Assembly: GCA_951800935.1 (NCBI GenBank)
Contig: CATOLW010000019.1
Coordinates: 1-11,120, forward strand
Direction: 5' to 3'
DNA length: 11,120 nt
DNA from: an uncultured Clostridium sp.
GTDB lineage: Bacteria > Bacillota_A > Clostridia > TANB77 > CAG-508
Of this stretch, positions 1-7,757 are shown piece after piece. The notes beneath the pieces are model-generated. The model was not told the DNA's origin and ran no database searches. It saw nothing but the letters and a program-made list of their open reading frames with translations. The position numbers were made by a program, and so were the translations under genes. Position 1 is the first letter of the stretch. Each line of letters begins with the position of its first letter.

Positions 1-130
1 TGCAAATTTCTGCTCCTTTAAATATGGCAGGATCTAAGTTAGTCATATCTTCTATTGTATAGACTGGTGGATGTTTTACTAACTCGTATGCAATTCCTAA
101 GTCATCTAATTTTTTTAATACTTCTTACAT
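1..130 (-). CDS. ProX/YbaK-type aminoacyl-tRNA editing protein, 5' part only, with TAA at codon 2
   Basis: The visible frame reads M-stop-EVLKKLDDLG, then KHPPVYTIEDM and FKGAEIC, and continues past the left edge. This resembles the N-terminus of the freestanding prolyl-tRNA editing deacylases (YbaK/ProX/PrdX superfamily), which hydrolyse mischarged tRNA in the cytoplasm; the HPPVYTIE and (G)EIC segments are the recognisable parts. A good ribosome binding site (AAAGGAG) precedes ATG 130-128, but the next codon (127-125) is TAA. The frame is otherwise open and conserved from codon 3, and no ATG, GTG or TTG follows until Met 29. One substitution from AAA or GAA would explain it, so this is a fresh nonsense mutation, a read error, or a start-stop element. 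The ATG lies 13 nt after the ileS stop, so the gene is probably co-transcribed with ileS. The family call rests on about 40 residues. Confidence 0.6.
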
Positions 131-143
131 TGTATTCTCCTTT

Positions 144-3100
144 TTATTTTACTACTTCCACATCTAATTTCAAACTTTCTCCATTGATATTGTTTTCTAC
201 GTAAGAACTTCTATTTTCATTATAAAGAACTTTAACTGCTAATGTATCATGTTTAATCAATTCTTCATTCTTTTTAATTACTTCTTCTAACATCGTATTT
301 CCAGCAACATAAAGATTGATATTATCAAGCACTTCAAAACCTTTATCTTTTCTCATATTTTGAACTTTTGATAACACCTCTCTAACAAAACCTTCTTCTT
401 TTAATTTTTCTGAAATATGAGTATCTAGTACAACACCAATTTCTCCTTCTCCACTAAACGCAAATCCTTCTTTTCCTTGCATTGTGATAAGTAAGTTGTC
501 TGCATTTAAAGCAATCTGAGTTTCATCAATTTCAATGTATTCCTCTCCACCATTTTTTATAGTATTGGCTAAATCCATTTGATTTTTTTCAGAAATTGCT
601 TGTTTAATTTTTGGTATTAACTTACCATATTCTTTTCCTAGTACTGGTAAATTTGGCTTAATTTCAAAATTTACATAGTTTGACATTTCTGCCCCTAAAT
701 CAATTTCTTTTACGTTTAATTCTTCTTTTACAATATCTGCATAATATTCTGGCAAAGTATCAATTGAAATTAACATTTTAGATAATGGTTGTCTGTTTTT
801 GATATTAGCTACATTTCTTGCTCCACGTCCAAGTTTTACTATTTTATAGGCTAAATCCATTTCTCTTTCTAAATCTTTGTTGATTTCTCTTTCGTTTACT
901 TCTGGCCATAAGCATAAATGAACACTTTCAGGTGCTTGGTTGTTTAATCCTACTACTAAATTTTGATAGATTTCATCTGCCATAAATGGTACAAATGGTG
1001 CTGCAATTTTAACTAAAGTTGTTAATACACGATATAAGGTACAATAAGCCCCAATTTTTTCGTCATTTAACTCTTGTGCCCAAAATCTTTCTCTGTTTCT
1101 ACGTACATACCAATTAGAAAGTTCATCTGTAAAGGCTTCAATTAATAGCGCTGCATTGGTAATGTCATAATGTTCTAACTTATCGTCTACTTCTTTTACT
1201 AATGTGTTTAATTTTGAGATAATCCACTTATCCATAATATTATTTGCTTCAATATTAGCATATTTTAATGGATTGAATTGGTCGATTTCAGCGTATAACA
1301 CATAGAAAGAATAGACATTCCATAAAGTACTTAGGAAACCTCTTTGAGTTTCTTGTACATTGTTTAGTCCTAATCTGGTTGGAAGCCATGGTGCACTTAC
1401 GGTATAAAAATGCCAACGAGTTGCATCTGCTCCTACTGTGTCTAACAATTCCATTGGGTCTACACCATTTCCTTTGGATTTAGACATTTTTTGACCTTTT
1501 TCGTCTAGCACGTGTCCTAATACAATACAATTTTCAAATGGCGTTCTTCCAAATAAAGCGGTTCCAATCGCAGTTAAGGTATAGAACCATCCTCTGGTTT
1601 GGTCAACTGCTTCTGAAATGAATCCTGCTGGGAAGTTATTGTCAAACATTTCTTTATTTTCAAATGGATAATGCCATTGTGCAAAAGGCATAGAACCAGA
1701 GTCAAACCAACAGTCAATTACTTCTTTGGCACGGTGCATTTTTTTACCACATTTTGGACATTTTAAGTCAACATTATCAATATATGGTTTATGTAATTCA
1801 ATATCTTCTGGCACTTGGATTCCTTTTTCCTTTAATTCCTCAATAGAACCTATGCATTCTTGGTGTCGACATTCTTCATCTTCACAAGTCCATACTGGTA
1901 ATGGTGTCCCCCAATATCTATCTCTTGAAATTCCCCAGTCAATTACATTTTCTAAGAATTTTCCAAATCTTCCAGTTCTTATGGTATCTGGATACCAATT
2001 TACCTTGTTGTTATTGGCAACTAATTCGTCTCTTAATTTGCTCATCGCAACAAACCAACTCTCTTTTGGATAGTAAAGAAGTGGTGTGTCGCATCTCCAG
2101 CAATGTGGATAAGAGTGCATATGTTTTTCTTTGCTAAATAATTTATTTTCTTCTTTTAACCATTTGCAAATATCTTCATTACAATCTCTTACAAATCTAC
2201 CAGCCCATGGTTCAACTTCTTTTACAAATTTTCCTGCTTTGTCTACTAAGTTGATAAAAGTAATTCCATTTTGTTTCGATACTAGGCTATCATCTTCACC
2301 ATAAGCTGGAGCAATATGAACAATTCCTGTACCATCGTCTAAGTTGACGTAGTCTCCATGAATCACTTCAAATGCTTTTCCATTTACCTCTCCAAAAGGC
2401 ATTAGTCTTTCATATTTAATTCCTAATAGTTCTTCTCCTTTAAAGGTCTTGATTATTTCATAAGGTGTTTCTTTTAATACCGCTTCTAGTAAATCTTTTG
2501 CTAAAATGTAAGTTTCATATTGTGGTTCTTCGTCTGTTCCAATGTTTGCTTTTACTTCCACATATTCATAAGATTTATTCACACAAAGTGCTAAGTTTGA
2601 TGGTAAAGTCCATGGGGTTGTTGTCCATGCTAAAATATATTTATCTTCATTTACCACTTTGAATTTAGCAATACAAGTTAAGTCTTTTACATCTTTATAT
2701 CCTTGTGCTACTTCATGAGAGGATAATGCTGTTCCACATCTTGGACAATATGGCATAACTTTATGACCTTCATATAAAAGTCCCTTATCCCACATTTGTT
2801 TTAATGCCCACCATACAGATTCAATATATTTATTGTGATAGGTAACATATGGATTTTCCATGTCAACCCAAAATCCTACTTTGTTTGTCATTTCTTCCCA
2901 CATAGAAACATAAGTAAATACACTTTCTTTACATTCTTTTACGAACTTTTCTACTCCATATTCTTCGATTTGTTCTTTTCCTGAAATTCCTAATTTCTTT
3001 TCAATTTCAAGTTCTACTGGAAGTCCATGGGTATCCCAACCAGCTTTACGAATTACTTTATAGCCTTTCATTACTTTATATCTTGGAATGATATCTTTCA

Positions 3101-3290
3101 TAACTCTTGTTTCAATATGCCCTACATGTGGCTTTCCGTTTGCTGTTGGTGGTCCATCATAAAAGGTAAAATATCTTTTATTTTCATTCATTGCAAAGTT
3201 CTTTTTTATAATATCTTTTTCTTTCCATTTTTTGCTAACTTCTTGCTCCATTCCTACAAAACCATTTTTCAATTCTACTTTTTTATACAT
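144..3290 (-). CDS. ileS: Isoleucyl-tRNA synthetase, long (type 2) form
   Basis: Charges tRNA-Ile with isoleucine in the cytoplasm (class I synthetase). Visible motifs are HVGH at 55-58 (HIGH signature) and KMSKS at 601-605. The CP1 editing domain follows the first half of the Rossmann fold, with its Thr-rich AWTTTPW at 221-227, and an anticodon-binding helical domain follows KMSKS. Cys pairs (CPRCG near 183, CPKCG near 505) suggest zinc sites. At 1048 residues, and without the C-terminal zinc module of the shorter bacterial form, it fits the type-2 (eukaryote-like) branch, which is generally less sensitive to mupirocin; that last point is family inference. AAGGAGG precedes the ATG at good spacing. 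It is the second gene after the T-box, separated from the DUF1653 gene by a 123-nt spacer holding a long hairpin. No frame problem and no in-frame CGG. Confidence 0.97.
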   Translation of the reverse strand: MYKKVELKNGFVGMEQEVSKKWKEKDIIKKNFAMNENKRYFTFYDGPPTANGKPHVGHIETRVMKDIIPRYKVMKGYKVIRKAGWDTHGLPVELEIEKKLGISGKEQIEEYGVEKFVKECKESVFTYVSMWEEMTNKVGFWVDMENPYVTYHNKYIESVWWALKQMWDKGLLYEGHKVMPYCPRCGTALSSHEVAQGYKDVKDLTCIAKFKVVNEDKYILAWTTTPWTLPSNLALCVNKSYEYVEVKANIGTDEEPQYETYILAKDLLEAVLKETPYEIIKTFKGEELLGIKYERLMPFGEVNGKAFEVIHGDYVNLDDGTGIVHIAPAYGEDDSLVSKQNGITFINLVDKAGKFVKEVEPWAGRFVRDCNEDICKWLKEENKLFSKEKHMHSYPHCWRCDTPLLYYPKESWFVAMSKLRDELVANNNKVNWYPDTIRTGRFGKFLENVIDWGISRDRYWGTPLPVWTCEDEECRHQECIGSIEELKEKGIQVPEDIELHKPYIDNVDLKCPKCGKKMHRAKEVIDCWFDSGSMPFAQWHYPFENKEMFDNNFPAGFISEAVDQTRGWFYTLTAIGTALFGRTPFENCIVLGHVLDEKGQKMSKSKGNGVDPMELLDTVGADATRWHFYTVSAPWLPTRLGLNNVQETQRGFLSTLWNVYSFYVLYAEIDQFNPLKYANIEANNIMDKWIISKLNTLVKEVDDKLEHYDITNAALLIEAFTDELSNWYVRRNRERFWAQELNDEKIGAYCTLYRVLTTLVKIAAPFVPFMADEIYQNLVVGLNNQAPESVHLCLWPEVNEREINKDLEREMDLAYKIVKLGRGARNVANIKNRQPLSKMLISIDTLPEYYADIVKEELNVKEIDLGAEMSNYVNFEIKPNLPVLGKEYGKLIPKIKQAISEKNQMDLANTIKNGGEEYIEIDETQIALNADNLLITMQGKEGFAFSGEGEIGVVLDTHISEKLKEEGFVREVLSKVQNMRKDKGFEVLDNINLYVAGNTMLEEVIKKNEELIKHDTLAVKVLYNENRSSYVENNINGESLKLDVEVVK

Positions 3291-3309
3291 TGTTCCTCCT
3301 TCTTCATTT

Positions 3310-3398
3310 TTTTGGAGACAAAGAAAAAAATCATGACTACTTCTCTAATAATATTATATTACTTATGCTTGCCATGATTTTTTCCTCCGTCCCCAAAA
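3310..3398 (-). repeat. Long imperfect inverted repeat (REP/MITE-like hairpin) in the DUF1653-ileS spacer
   Basis: Positions 3310-3337 pair with 3371-3398 around a 33-nt AT-rich loop. All 28 positions pair in minus-strand RNA: 23 Watson-Crick and 5 G-U (3316/3392, 3320/3388, 3321/3387, 3324/3384, 3336/3372). The upstream arm begins GGGGACGGAGG. I recall GGGGACGG-type palindromes as dispersed repeats in Bacillota, so an REP-like origin is plausible but needs a genome search. The inner arm 3371-3381 can instead pair perfectly (11 bp) with 3395-3405, giving a competing hairpin. There is no clear promoter or T-run inside it. Confidence 0.8.
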
Positions 3399-3413
3399 TC
3401 ATGGCCTTTATTT

Positions 3414-3662
3414 CTATTTGTTTTTGCTCTCGATTTCTTGTAGTTCAAATCTGTATTTTTGTTCTACATTTGGATATTTTTCATTGTCAACTTCTGATAA
3501 AAACATCTCTAAAGGCCTAGCACATAACATGGTAGTGTCTCCATATAAGTGTCGATATATTACCATTTTTTCTTTTGTTTCACTGTGGTAAGCAATATCT
3601 TCTACTAAATAATAATCTCCTTTGAAGTGTTTGTAAATTCCTTTCATTTTTAGTTCTCTCAC
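3414..3662 (-). CDS. DUF1653 family small protein
   Basis: An 82-residue cytoplasmic protein with no signal peptide or membrane segment. The pattern [17 protein letters not shown], then YRHLYGD, then CARPLEMF matches the DUF1653 family, whose biochemical role is not established. The start is taken as GTG 3662-3660, because GGAGG at 3671-3675 lies 8 nt upstream; the next candidate, ATG 3647, would be 23 nt away. It is the first gene after the T-box terminator and is therefore predicted to rise when uncharged tRNA-Ile accumulates, together with ileS. Its stop is TAG, followed by the long hairpin. The family call is good; the function is unknown. Confidence 0.85.
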   Translation of the reverse strand: MRELKMKGIYKHFKGDYYLVEDIAYHSETKEKMVIYRHLYGDTTMLCARPLEMFLSEVDNEKYPNVEQKYRFELQEIESKNK

Positions 3663-3693
3663 TTTCTTTTCCTCCTTACTTAAATTGATATCT

Positions 3694-3735
3694 AAAACGA
3701 ATCAAAATTAGTAGCTACTGATTTTCATTCGTTTT
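3694..3735 (-). repeat. 42-nt near-perfect palindrome between T-box terminator and DUF1653 gene
   Basis: Centred on 3714/3715, 19 of 21 positions pair: 9 bp (3727-3735 with 3694-3702), a G-G mismatch (3726/3703), 5 bp, a C-A mismatch (3720/3709), then 5 bp to the centre. It directly abuts the U-run of the T-box terminator, and no T-run follows it on the minus strand, so it is not an ordinary terminator. It could cap the 5' end of a processed read-through mRNA, bind a protein dimer, or be a mobile palindrome. The role is unknown. Confidence 0.7.
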
Positions 3736-3775
3736 AAAAAAGCTACTTCATCCTATTACTAGGACGAAATAGCTT
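3736..3775 (-). terminator. T-box intrinsic terminator
   Basis: On the minus strand the stem AAGCTATTTCGTCCTA pairs with TAGGATGAAGTAGCTT around a GTAA loop and runs into six T's (3741-3736). The 5' arm contains TTCGTCC, the usual segment that swaps partners with the T-box sequence to form the antiterminator. Confidence 0.93.
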
Positions 3776-4055
3776 AATTTCCGCGGTACCACCTATTTTA
3801 GTAAATTTTATATAGCAATGCTTTTTTGCTCTGCTACATAACAAAAAACATTGTTTTTATTTACTCTCTTCATTTTCCTTTTAACGCAAGGTACTACGGC
3901 TAAACTTAGTCTTACTTGCTTTCATTTCAGTTTAGCAACAAACTAAGGTGATAATAAATAATTTTTACTTACCAAATTTTCAGCTACCTTTGGCTCTCTT
4001 TTTAAGATATTTCATTACTTATCTTGTCCTTGTTATTATTTTTCTCTTATTCTTG
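3736..4055 (-). promoter_or_regulatory. T-box leader, probably tRNA-Ile responsive
   Basis: The T-box core AGGTGGTACCGCGG lies at 3794-3781. It contains TGGT, complementary to an ACCA end of uncharged tRNA, and so fits the A discriminator of tRNA-Ile. Upstream, AGAGAGCC and GGTAGCTGAAAA (about 3999-3977) are typical stem I elements. A proposed specifier is ATC at 3952-3950 followed by A; CCTT just after it can pair with AAGG at the stem I base. A second stem pairs 3929-3936 with 3899-3906. Unacylated tRNA-Ile would stabilise the antiterminator and allow transcription into the DUF1653 gene, ileS and the editing gene. The class is certain; the exact specifier is inferred. Confidence 0.93.
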
Positions 4056-4061
4056 CTTTCT

Positions 4062-4089
4062 ATTATATCATGTTTTTTTATTTTTGCAA
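4062..4089 (-). promoter_or_regulatory. Sigma-A-type promoter of the T-box/ileS operon
   Basis: The -35 is TTGCAA at 4089-4084 and the -10 is TATAAT at 4067-4062, with a 16-nt spacer and a TG one base upstream of the -10 (extended -10). Transcription would start near 4055, just before the T-box stem I. The -35 begins only 24 nt after the stop of the pilin-like gene, with no terminator between. Confidence 0.8.
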
Positions 4090-4113
4090 GAGTTTTGATT
4101 CGATATTTTATTC

Positions 4114-5005
4114 TTATTCTTCAGGTATTAATAAAATCGAATACAAATAATATGGTTTGAAGCTTACATCTGTACTAGCTTTAAATTGTATTGTCGTATT
4201 TTCATCATACGATATACTTGCTGATGTTGAAGCACCTAGGGCACTTGGAGTTCCCATACACATGGTTTCACCAAATCCTGCATAAGAAGAATTTTTACAA
4301 ATATAAGTTGTTAAATAAGAAACTTTTATTCCGTTTGTGTCACAAGAAAAAGAAATAATGGCTTTTCCTTTTCCATATCCTGAAAGTGATACTTCTTCTA
4401 TTACTTCTTGTGTATTATTTCCAAGCATTGTCATTGTTGCTTCTCCAAAAGGTCTTTCCTTTAAAACGCTTTTATTGCTTACTTGTAAACGTTCTAATTT
4501 TTCAATTCTTTCTGTTAATTTCTTTATTTCCTCTGATTCCGAGTTATCGGCTACTTTTACGCCATTAATAGTTGCTAATTTTAATTTGCTATCAATTTCA
4601 AATTCATATTCTGGATATTCTTTTAATATAGTAAAAATTGAACTATAATCTGTATCATTAATCCAATCTAAAGCAGAAACTTTTTGTCTTGTTTTAGCTA
4701 TACTTTGTATATCTTTATCCTTTTCTGGGTCTAACAAAGTGGCTAGTTCCTTTAATGTTGGCATTCTCTGTTCTTTTGTATAAATTTCTATTTGTGCATT
4801 GGTTATTTTTAAATTCATAATTTCTGTTGCTGCTTTTTCATTGGTCTCTTCTTTTGCCTTTTGACTTTTTCCGAAGAATTCCATTTTCGTTTGTTAATGT
4901 AAGTATGGTTAGTCCTGCTAAAATTAATAATACAATAATTGTAATTACCAGTGCAATTAAAGTGATACCTTGGTTTTGGTTGATTTTCAAATTCTTTTTC
5001 TTCAT
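4114..5005 (-). CDS. Pilin-like surface protein, frame completed by a +1 shift at a CGG codon
   Basis: A 13-residue basic leader ending in G13 is followed by the hydrophobic stretch ITLIALVITIIVLLILAG. This is the prepilin-type N-terminal helix of a clostridial pilin-like family, with Ala where classical pilins have Glu5. Beyond it are helical and coiled segments (EEIKKLTERIEKLERLQ) and a beta-rich, Ser/Thr-rich C-terminal domain; it is expected to be membrane-anchored and outside the cell. In frame 0 it reads NGIL, CGG and ten more codons to TGA 4840. Skipping C4873 gives NGIL-GKSQKAKEETNEKAA and 296 residues in total. The start is ATG 5005, which has GAAGGA 9 nt upstream; ATG 5035 falls at the predicted transcription start and lacks a site. 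No pilus assembly gene is nearby. ATG 4884 has no ribosome binding site, so separate translation of the second part is unlikely. Confidence 0.75.
4871..4876 (-). other. Candidate +1 recoding site CTT-CGG-A (pilin-like gene)
   Basis: CGG (4873-4871) is codon 45 in frame with ATG 5005. Frame 0 ends at TGA 4840-4838; skipping C4873 joins frame 0 to the 252-codon frame that ends at TAA 4116-4114. P-site CUU could re-pair on UUC with a GAG-anticodon tRNA-Leu, so the site also resembles the CUU-initiated +1 sites of prfB and Ty1. Confidence 0.6.
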
Positions 5006-5041
5006 TTTATTTTTTCCTTCATTTGTTTTTTTCATATCTCT

Positions 5042-5070
5042 ATTTTACTAACCTTTTAAAATTATGTCAA
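5042..5070 (-). promoter_or_regulatory. Promoter of the pilin-like gene
   Basis: The -35 is a consensus TTGACA at 5070-5065 and the -10 is TAAAAT at 5047-5042, with a 17-nt spacer. The start point would be near 5035, giving a leader of about 30 nt before ATG 5005 and making ATG 5035 an unlikely start codon. Confidence 0.8.
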
Positions 5071-5131
5071 GATTATATAAATATATTTTAGAAAGATGGC
5101 ATCTAGTACCTTATCTAACAATAAATATAAC

Positions 5132-5169
5132 AAAAAGTAAGGTTCTCTCGTTTTTGAAACCTTACCTTT
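5132..5169 (-). terminator. Intrinsic terminator after the coiled-coil gene
   Basis: On the minus strand GTAAGGTT (5165-5158) pairs with AACCTTAC (5144-5137), extended by A/U and G-U pairs, and TTTTT follows (5136-5132). It lies about 75 nt after the TAG of the coiled-coil gene. The 70 nt between them hold nothing else I can support. Confidence 0.8.
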
Positions 5170-5244
5170 GTCATTTTATATCTATTTTTTCATTTATTAC
5201 TTCATTTCATCATTTATCCATTATATCTTTTATACAATCCCAAA

Positions 5245-5850
5245 CTATACTGCTGTATATTCTCCCATATCGAAGTCTTGTTTCCATTTTTCTAAGTAAT
5301 CTAATCTTGCATTATGAAAATCAAGTCTTTTATTATGAGCATATAGTAATTTTTTAAATTCTTCGTGTTCAACATCATTTATTTTTTGTAGGGCAAAGAT
5401 TTTTTCAAATTTAGCATCCATATATTCTTTCATTTCTGTAAATTGATTGCTAATGCTTTTTTGCATGGTATCCAATACGACTAAGATATCTCTTCTGTCT
5501 TTTATACGTCTTTCCTCTAATACTGCCACTCTTTTGTCTGTTTGTTCTAACTTTTTGTCATTTTGTTCCCATCTTTTGTCATTTGCTTCCCAACGTTTTT
5601 CATTTTGCTCCCATCTTTTATCATTTGCTTCCCAACGTTTTTCGTTTTGCTCCCATCTTTTGTCATTTGCTTCCCAACGTTTTTCATTTTGCTCCCATCT
5701 TTTGTCATTTGCTTCCCAACGTTTTTCATTTTCTGCTCTAAATTCGTACAATTCTGTCTTAACATCACTTACTTCTGTCTTAACCGATCCTAGTTCTGTT
5801 CTAATTTCACGTAACTCCTTTAAAATCATAGCCTCTGTTGTTGTTTCCAT
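5245..5850 (-). CDS. Heptad-repeat coiled-coil protein of unknown function
   Basis: A 201-residue, highly charged protein with no signal peptide or membrane helix. Residues 1-40 form a Glu/Lys helix. Residues about 42-97 are eight 7-residue units alternating EKRWEAN and DKRWEQN, followed by a diverged DKKLEQT. The rest is a further helical segment (VAVLEERRIKDRR, then an amphipathic tail with many His, Asn and Phe). A strictly placed Trp in each heptad is unusual for a simple leucine-zipper coil. AAGGAGG lies 7 nt before the ATG. The gene has its own promoter (5928-5956) and terminator, so it looks monocistronic. Proteins with similar KRWE repeats occur in many bacteria, but I know of no assigned role. 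Confidence 0.8.
   Translation of the reverse strand: METTTEAMILKELREIRTELGSVKTEVSDVKTELYEFRAENEKRWEANDKRWEQNEKRWEANDKRWEQNEKRWEANDKRWEQNEKRWEANDKRWEQNDKKLEQTDKRVAVLEERRIKDRRDILVVLDTMQKSISNQFTEMKEYMDAKFEKIFALQKINDVEHEEFKKLLYAHNKRLDFHNARLDYLEKWKQDFDMGEYTAV
5561..5728 (-). repeat. Four tandem 42-bp repeats inside the coiled-coil gene
   Basis: Copies begin at 5561, 5603, 5645 and 5687 and differ by only a few bases. Each 42-bp unit is itself two diverged 21-bp halves, giving the 14-residue EKRWEAN/DKRWEQN pair. The copy number can change without breaking the frame, so length variation between strains is expected. Confidence 0.95.
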
Positions 5851-5927
5851 AGTATCACCTCCTTAAAAAAACTCGAGCACATTTTAGATTGATATGTAAA
5901 ATTAACCCAAAATGTTTTCTGGTCAAT

Positions 5928-5956
5928 ATTTAATCATAGATTCCATTTATTGTCAA
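5928..5956 (-). promoter_or_regulatory. Promoter of the coiled-coil gene
   Basis: The -35 is TTGACA at 5956-5951 and the -10 is TTAAAT at 5933-5928, with a 17-nt spacer and a TG one base before the -10. A second TTGACC lies just downstream (about 5926-5921) and could give a weaker tandem start. The leader is about 70 nt with no clear hairpin. Confidence 0.7.
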
Positions 5957-5991
5957 TATAAAAAAGAAAAAATTTACAAAAACTTTTTCTT
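5957..5991 (-). terminator. Weak A/T-only terminator after the ABC exporter operon
   Basis: On the minus strand AAGAAAAA (5991-5984) can pair with TTTTTCTT (5971-5964) around a 12-nt loop, followed by more T's. The stem is nearly all A-T pairs and overlaps the stop codon, so read-through into the coiled-coil gene is possible. Confidence 0.4.
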
Positions 5992-7739
5992 TATCCTACC
6001 AAACTATCATAATAAGCATGATATAATTTATTGTAATAACCATTTGGTTTATTTACCAATTCCTTATGGCTTCCTTCTTCTAAAATTTCTCCTTGATTTA
6101 ATACAATAATTTTATCTACGTTCACAATCGTTGATAATCTGTGAGCGATAAAAATTGATGTTTTTTCTTTTGAGATCTTATCTACTGATTTTTGAATCAA
6201 TTCCTCTGTTTTGGTATCTATGTTAGCTGTTGCTTCATCTAAAATGAAAATGGAAGGGTCATGAGCAAATATTCTAGCAAATGCTAATAGTTGTTTTTCT
6301 CCTGAAGAATAAGAATTTCCTCTCTCACTTGCAATTTCTTCTATTCCATTTGGCAAACCATTTATAAATTCTTCTGCAGAAGCTAGCTGGATGGTATCCA
6401 TAATAGCGTCATCTGAAAAGTTTTTATTTAACCTAATGTTGTCCTTTATGCTTCTTGCAAACACAAATGGATCTTGTAATACAATTCCTATCTTCTCTCT
6501 TAAGGAACGTAAATTGATATCTTTAATGTTGATGCCATCTAGCAAAATTTCACCTTTTTGTATTTCATAAAAACGATTGATCAAATTTATAATGGTTGTT
6601 TTTCCAGATCCTGTTTTTCCTACTAATGCCACACTTTTTCCTGGTTCAATCGTAAAACTGATATCTTTTAAAATCCAATTTTCTCCTTCGTAAGCAAACC
6701 ATACATTTTTAAATTCAATCTTGCCTTCTACTTTTTCTAATACTTTTCCTTCTTCAAAGTTTTCTAAATATTCTTTATGTTCTAAAATATCATAAATTTT
6801 ATTGATAGAAACGATTGCTTCTTGCACAGTTTCAAAATTTTCTACTAAACGGTTAATCGGTGCAAATATTTGCTTGATATAAGTAACAAATACATAAACC
6901 AAGCCAACATCGACATTGGTTCCTAGAAAATAATGGATACTTGCCCAGACAATAATAGTAACTCCTAAATTTTCTAAAATCATTAAAGTTGCTACCAAAA
7001 ATGCTTCTGTAATACCTGTTGGGATTCTTGATTTCCAAAAGGAAGTACATAATTCTTCACATTCTTTTTGTTTTTCATATTGACGATTAAAAATTTTAAT
7101 TAGTTTTACGCCATAAATAGATTCTGCTAAAAATATATTTAATTTTGTTTTTACCATTTTAGAGTATTCTTGTACTTTGTTGCTAATCTTAGTAATAATA
7201 ATAGATGTTACAATAACAAATGGAATTACGATAAAAGATAATAAAGCTAATTTGTAATTTAAAGATAGCATCATCACAACAAGAGCTATGATAATTAGAA
7301 TATCTTTAATAAAAGTAGTAATTACTTCTTTAAATAATGTAGTAATATCTTCCACATCACTTGTAATTCTTACAAAAAGCGTTCCAGCAGGTGTTTTATC
7401 ATGAAATGGAATATTGGCATATTGTGTGTAACGGTATAATTTATTTCGTAAAGAATAAATTACATTTTCTCCCATCATACTAGTGGCTGTCGTTACGATA
7501 AAATTTAAAATATTTCCGATTAAAACAATTGCAATATAAATACCACCTATCATACCAATGGTCATAATTCCTTTTTGATATAGATTGGCTGTTAAATAGT
7601 CATCAATTACAATTTTAATTAAATATGGTTTTACGACTTCTCCAATATTAATCAAAATAGCTAACATAGATATAATGGCGATAGACTTTGTTTGTGGCTT
7701 TAACATTTTATAAATTCTTTGCCAAGTTTTGTTTTTCAT
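5991..7739 (-). CDS. ABC exporter half-transporter, catalytic-site subunit of a heterodimer
   Basis: A 582-residue protein with an N-terminal six-helix membrane domain (about 1-320) and a C-terminal ATPase domain. Walker A is GKTGSGKTT at 374-382, Walker B ends in D501-E502 with the catalytic Glu present, and the switch His is H533. The signature motif is degenerate: SSGEK at 478-482 where LSGGQ is usual. This is the mirror image of the upstream subunit, so the dimer would have one competent site (this Walker A/B plus the partner's LSGGQ) and one degenerate site, as in TM287/288, LmrCD and BmrCD-type exporters. The start ATG follows AAAGGA, and it begins 18 nt after the partner gene, so the two are co-translated. 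It probably exports a drug, lipid or peptide; the substrate cannot be read from sequence. Confidence 0.93.
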   Translation of the reverse strand: MKNKTWQRIYKMLKPQTKSIAIISMLAILINIGEVVKPYLIKIVIDDYLTANLYQKGIMTIGMIGGIYIAIVLIGNILNFIVTTATSMMGENVIYSLRNKLYRYTQYANIPFHDKTPAGTLFVRITSDVEDITTLFKEVITTFIKDILIIIALVVMMLSLNYKLALLSFIVIPFVIVTSIIITKISNKVQEYSKMVKTKLNIFLAESIYGVKLIKIFNRQYEKQKECEELCTSFWKSRIPTGITEAFLVATLMILENLGVTIIVWASIHYFLGTNVDVGLVYVFVTYIKQIFAPINRLVENFETVQEAIVSINKIYDILEHKEYLENFEEGKVLEKVEGKIEFKNVWFAYEGENWILKDISFTIEPGKSVALVGKTGSGKTTIINLINRFYEIQKGEILLDGINIKDINLRSLREKIGIVLQDPFVFARSIKDNIRLNKNFSDDAIMDTIQLASAEEFINGLPNGIEEIASERGNSYSSGEKQLLAFARIFAHDPSIFILDEATANIDTKTEELIQKSVDKISKEKTSIFIAHRLSTIVNVDKIIVLNQGEILEEGSHKELVNKPNGYYNKLYHAYYDSLVG

Positions 7740-7757
7740 CTGTTTTTCCTTTCTAAA

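Noticed and set aside
3027..3377. Plus-strand ORF over the start of ileS
   Set aside because: It is a low-complexity Phe/Ile-rich shadow of ileS and the hairpin spacer, without a ribosome binding site.
4114..4884. A separate 256-residue gene starting at ATG 4884
   Set aside because: There is no ribosome binding site before this ATG, it overlaps the pilin-like frame, and its first residues only make sense as the continuation after the helix once one base is skipped.
5561..5728. CRISPR-like array
   Set aside because: The repeats are directly adjacent with no unique spacers and encode a heptad protein.
5447..5866. Long open frames on both strands across the 42-bp repeats
   Set aside because: The repeat unit is a multiple of three, so frames free of stops in one unit stay open in all. 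Only the minus-strand 201-residue frame has a strong ribosome binding site and a promoter.
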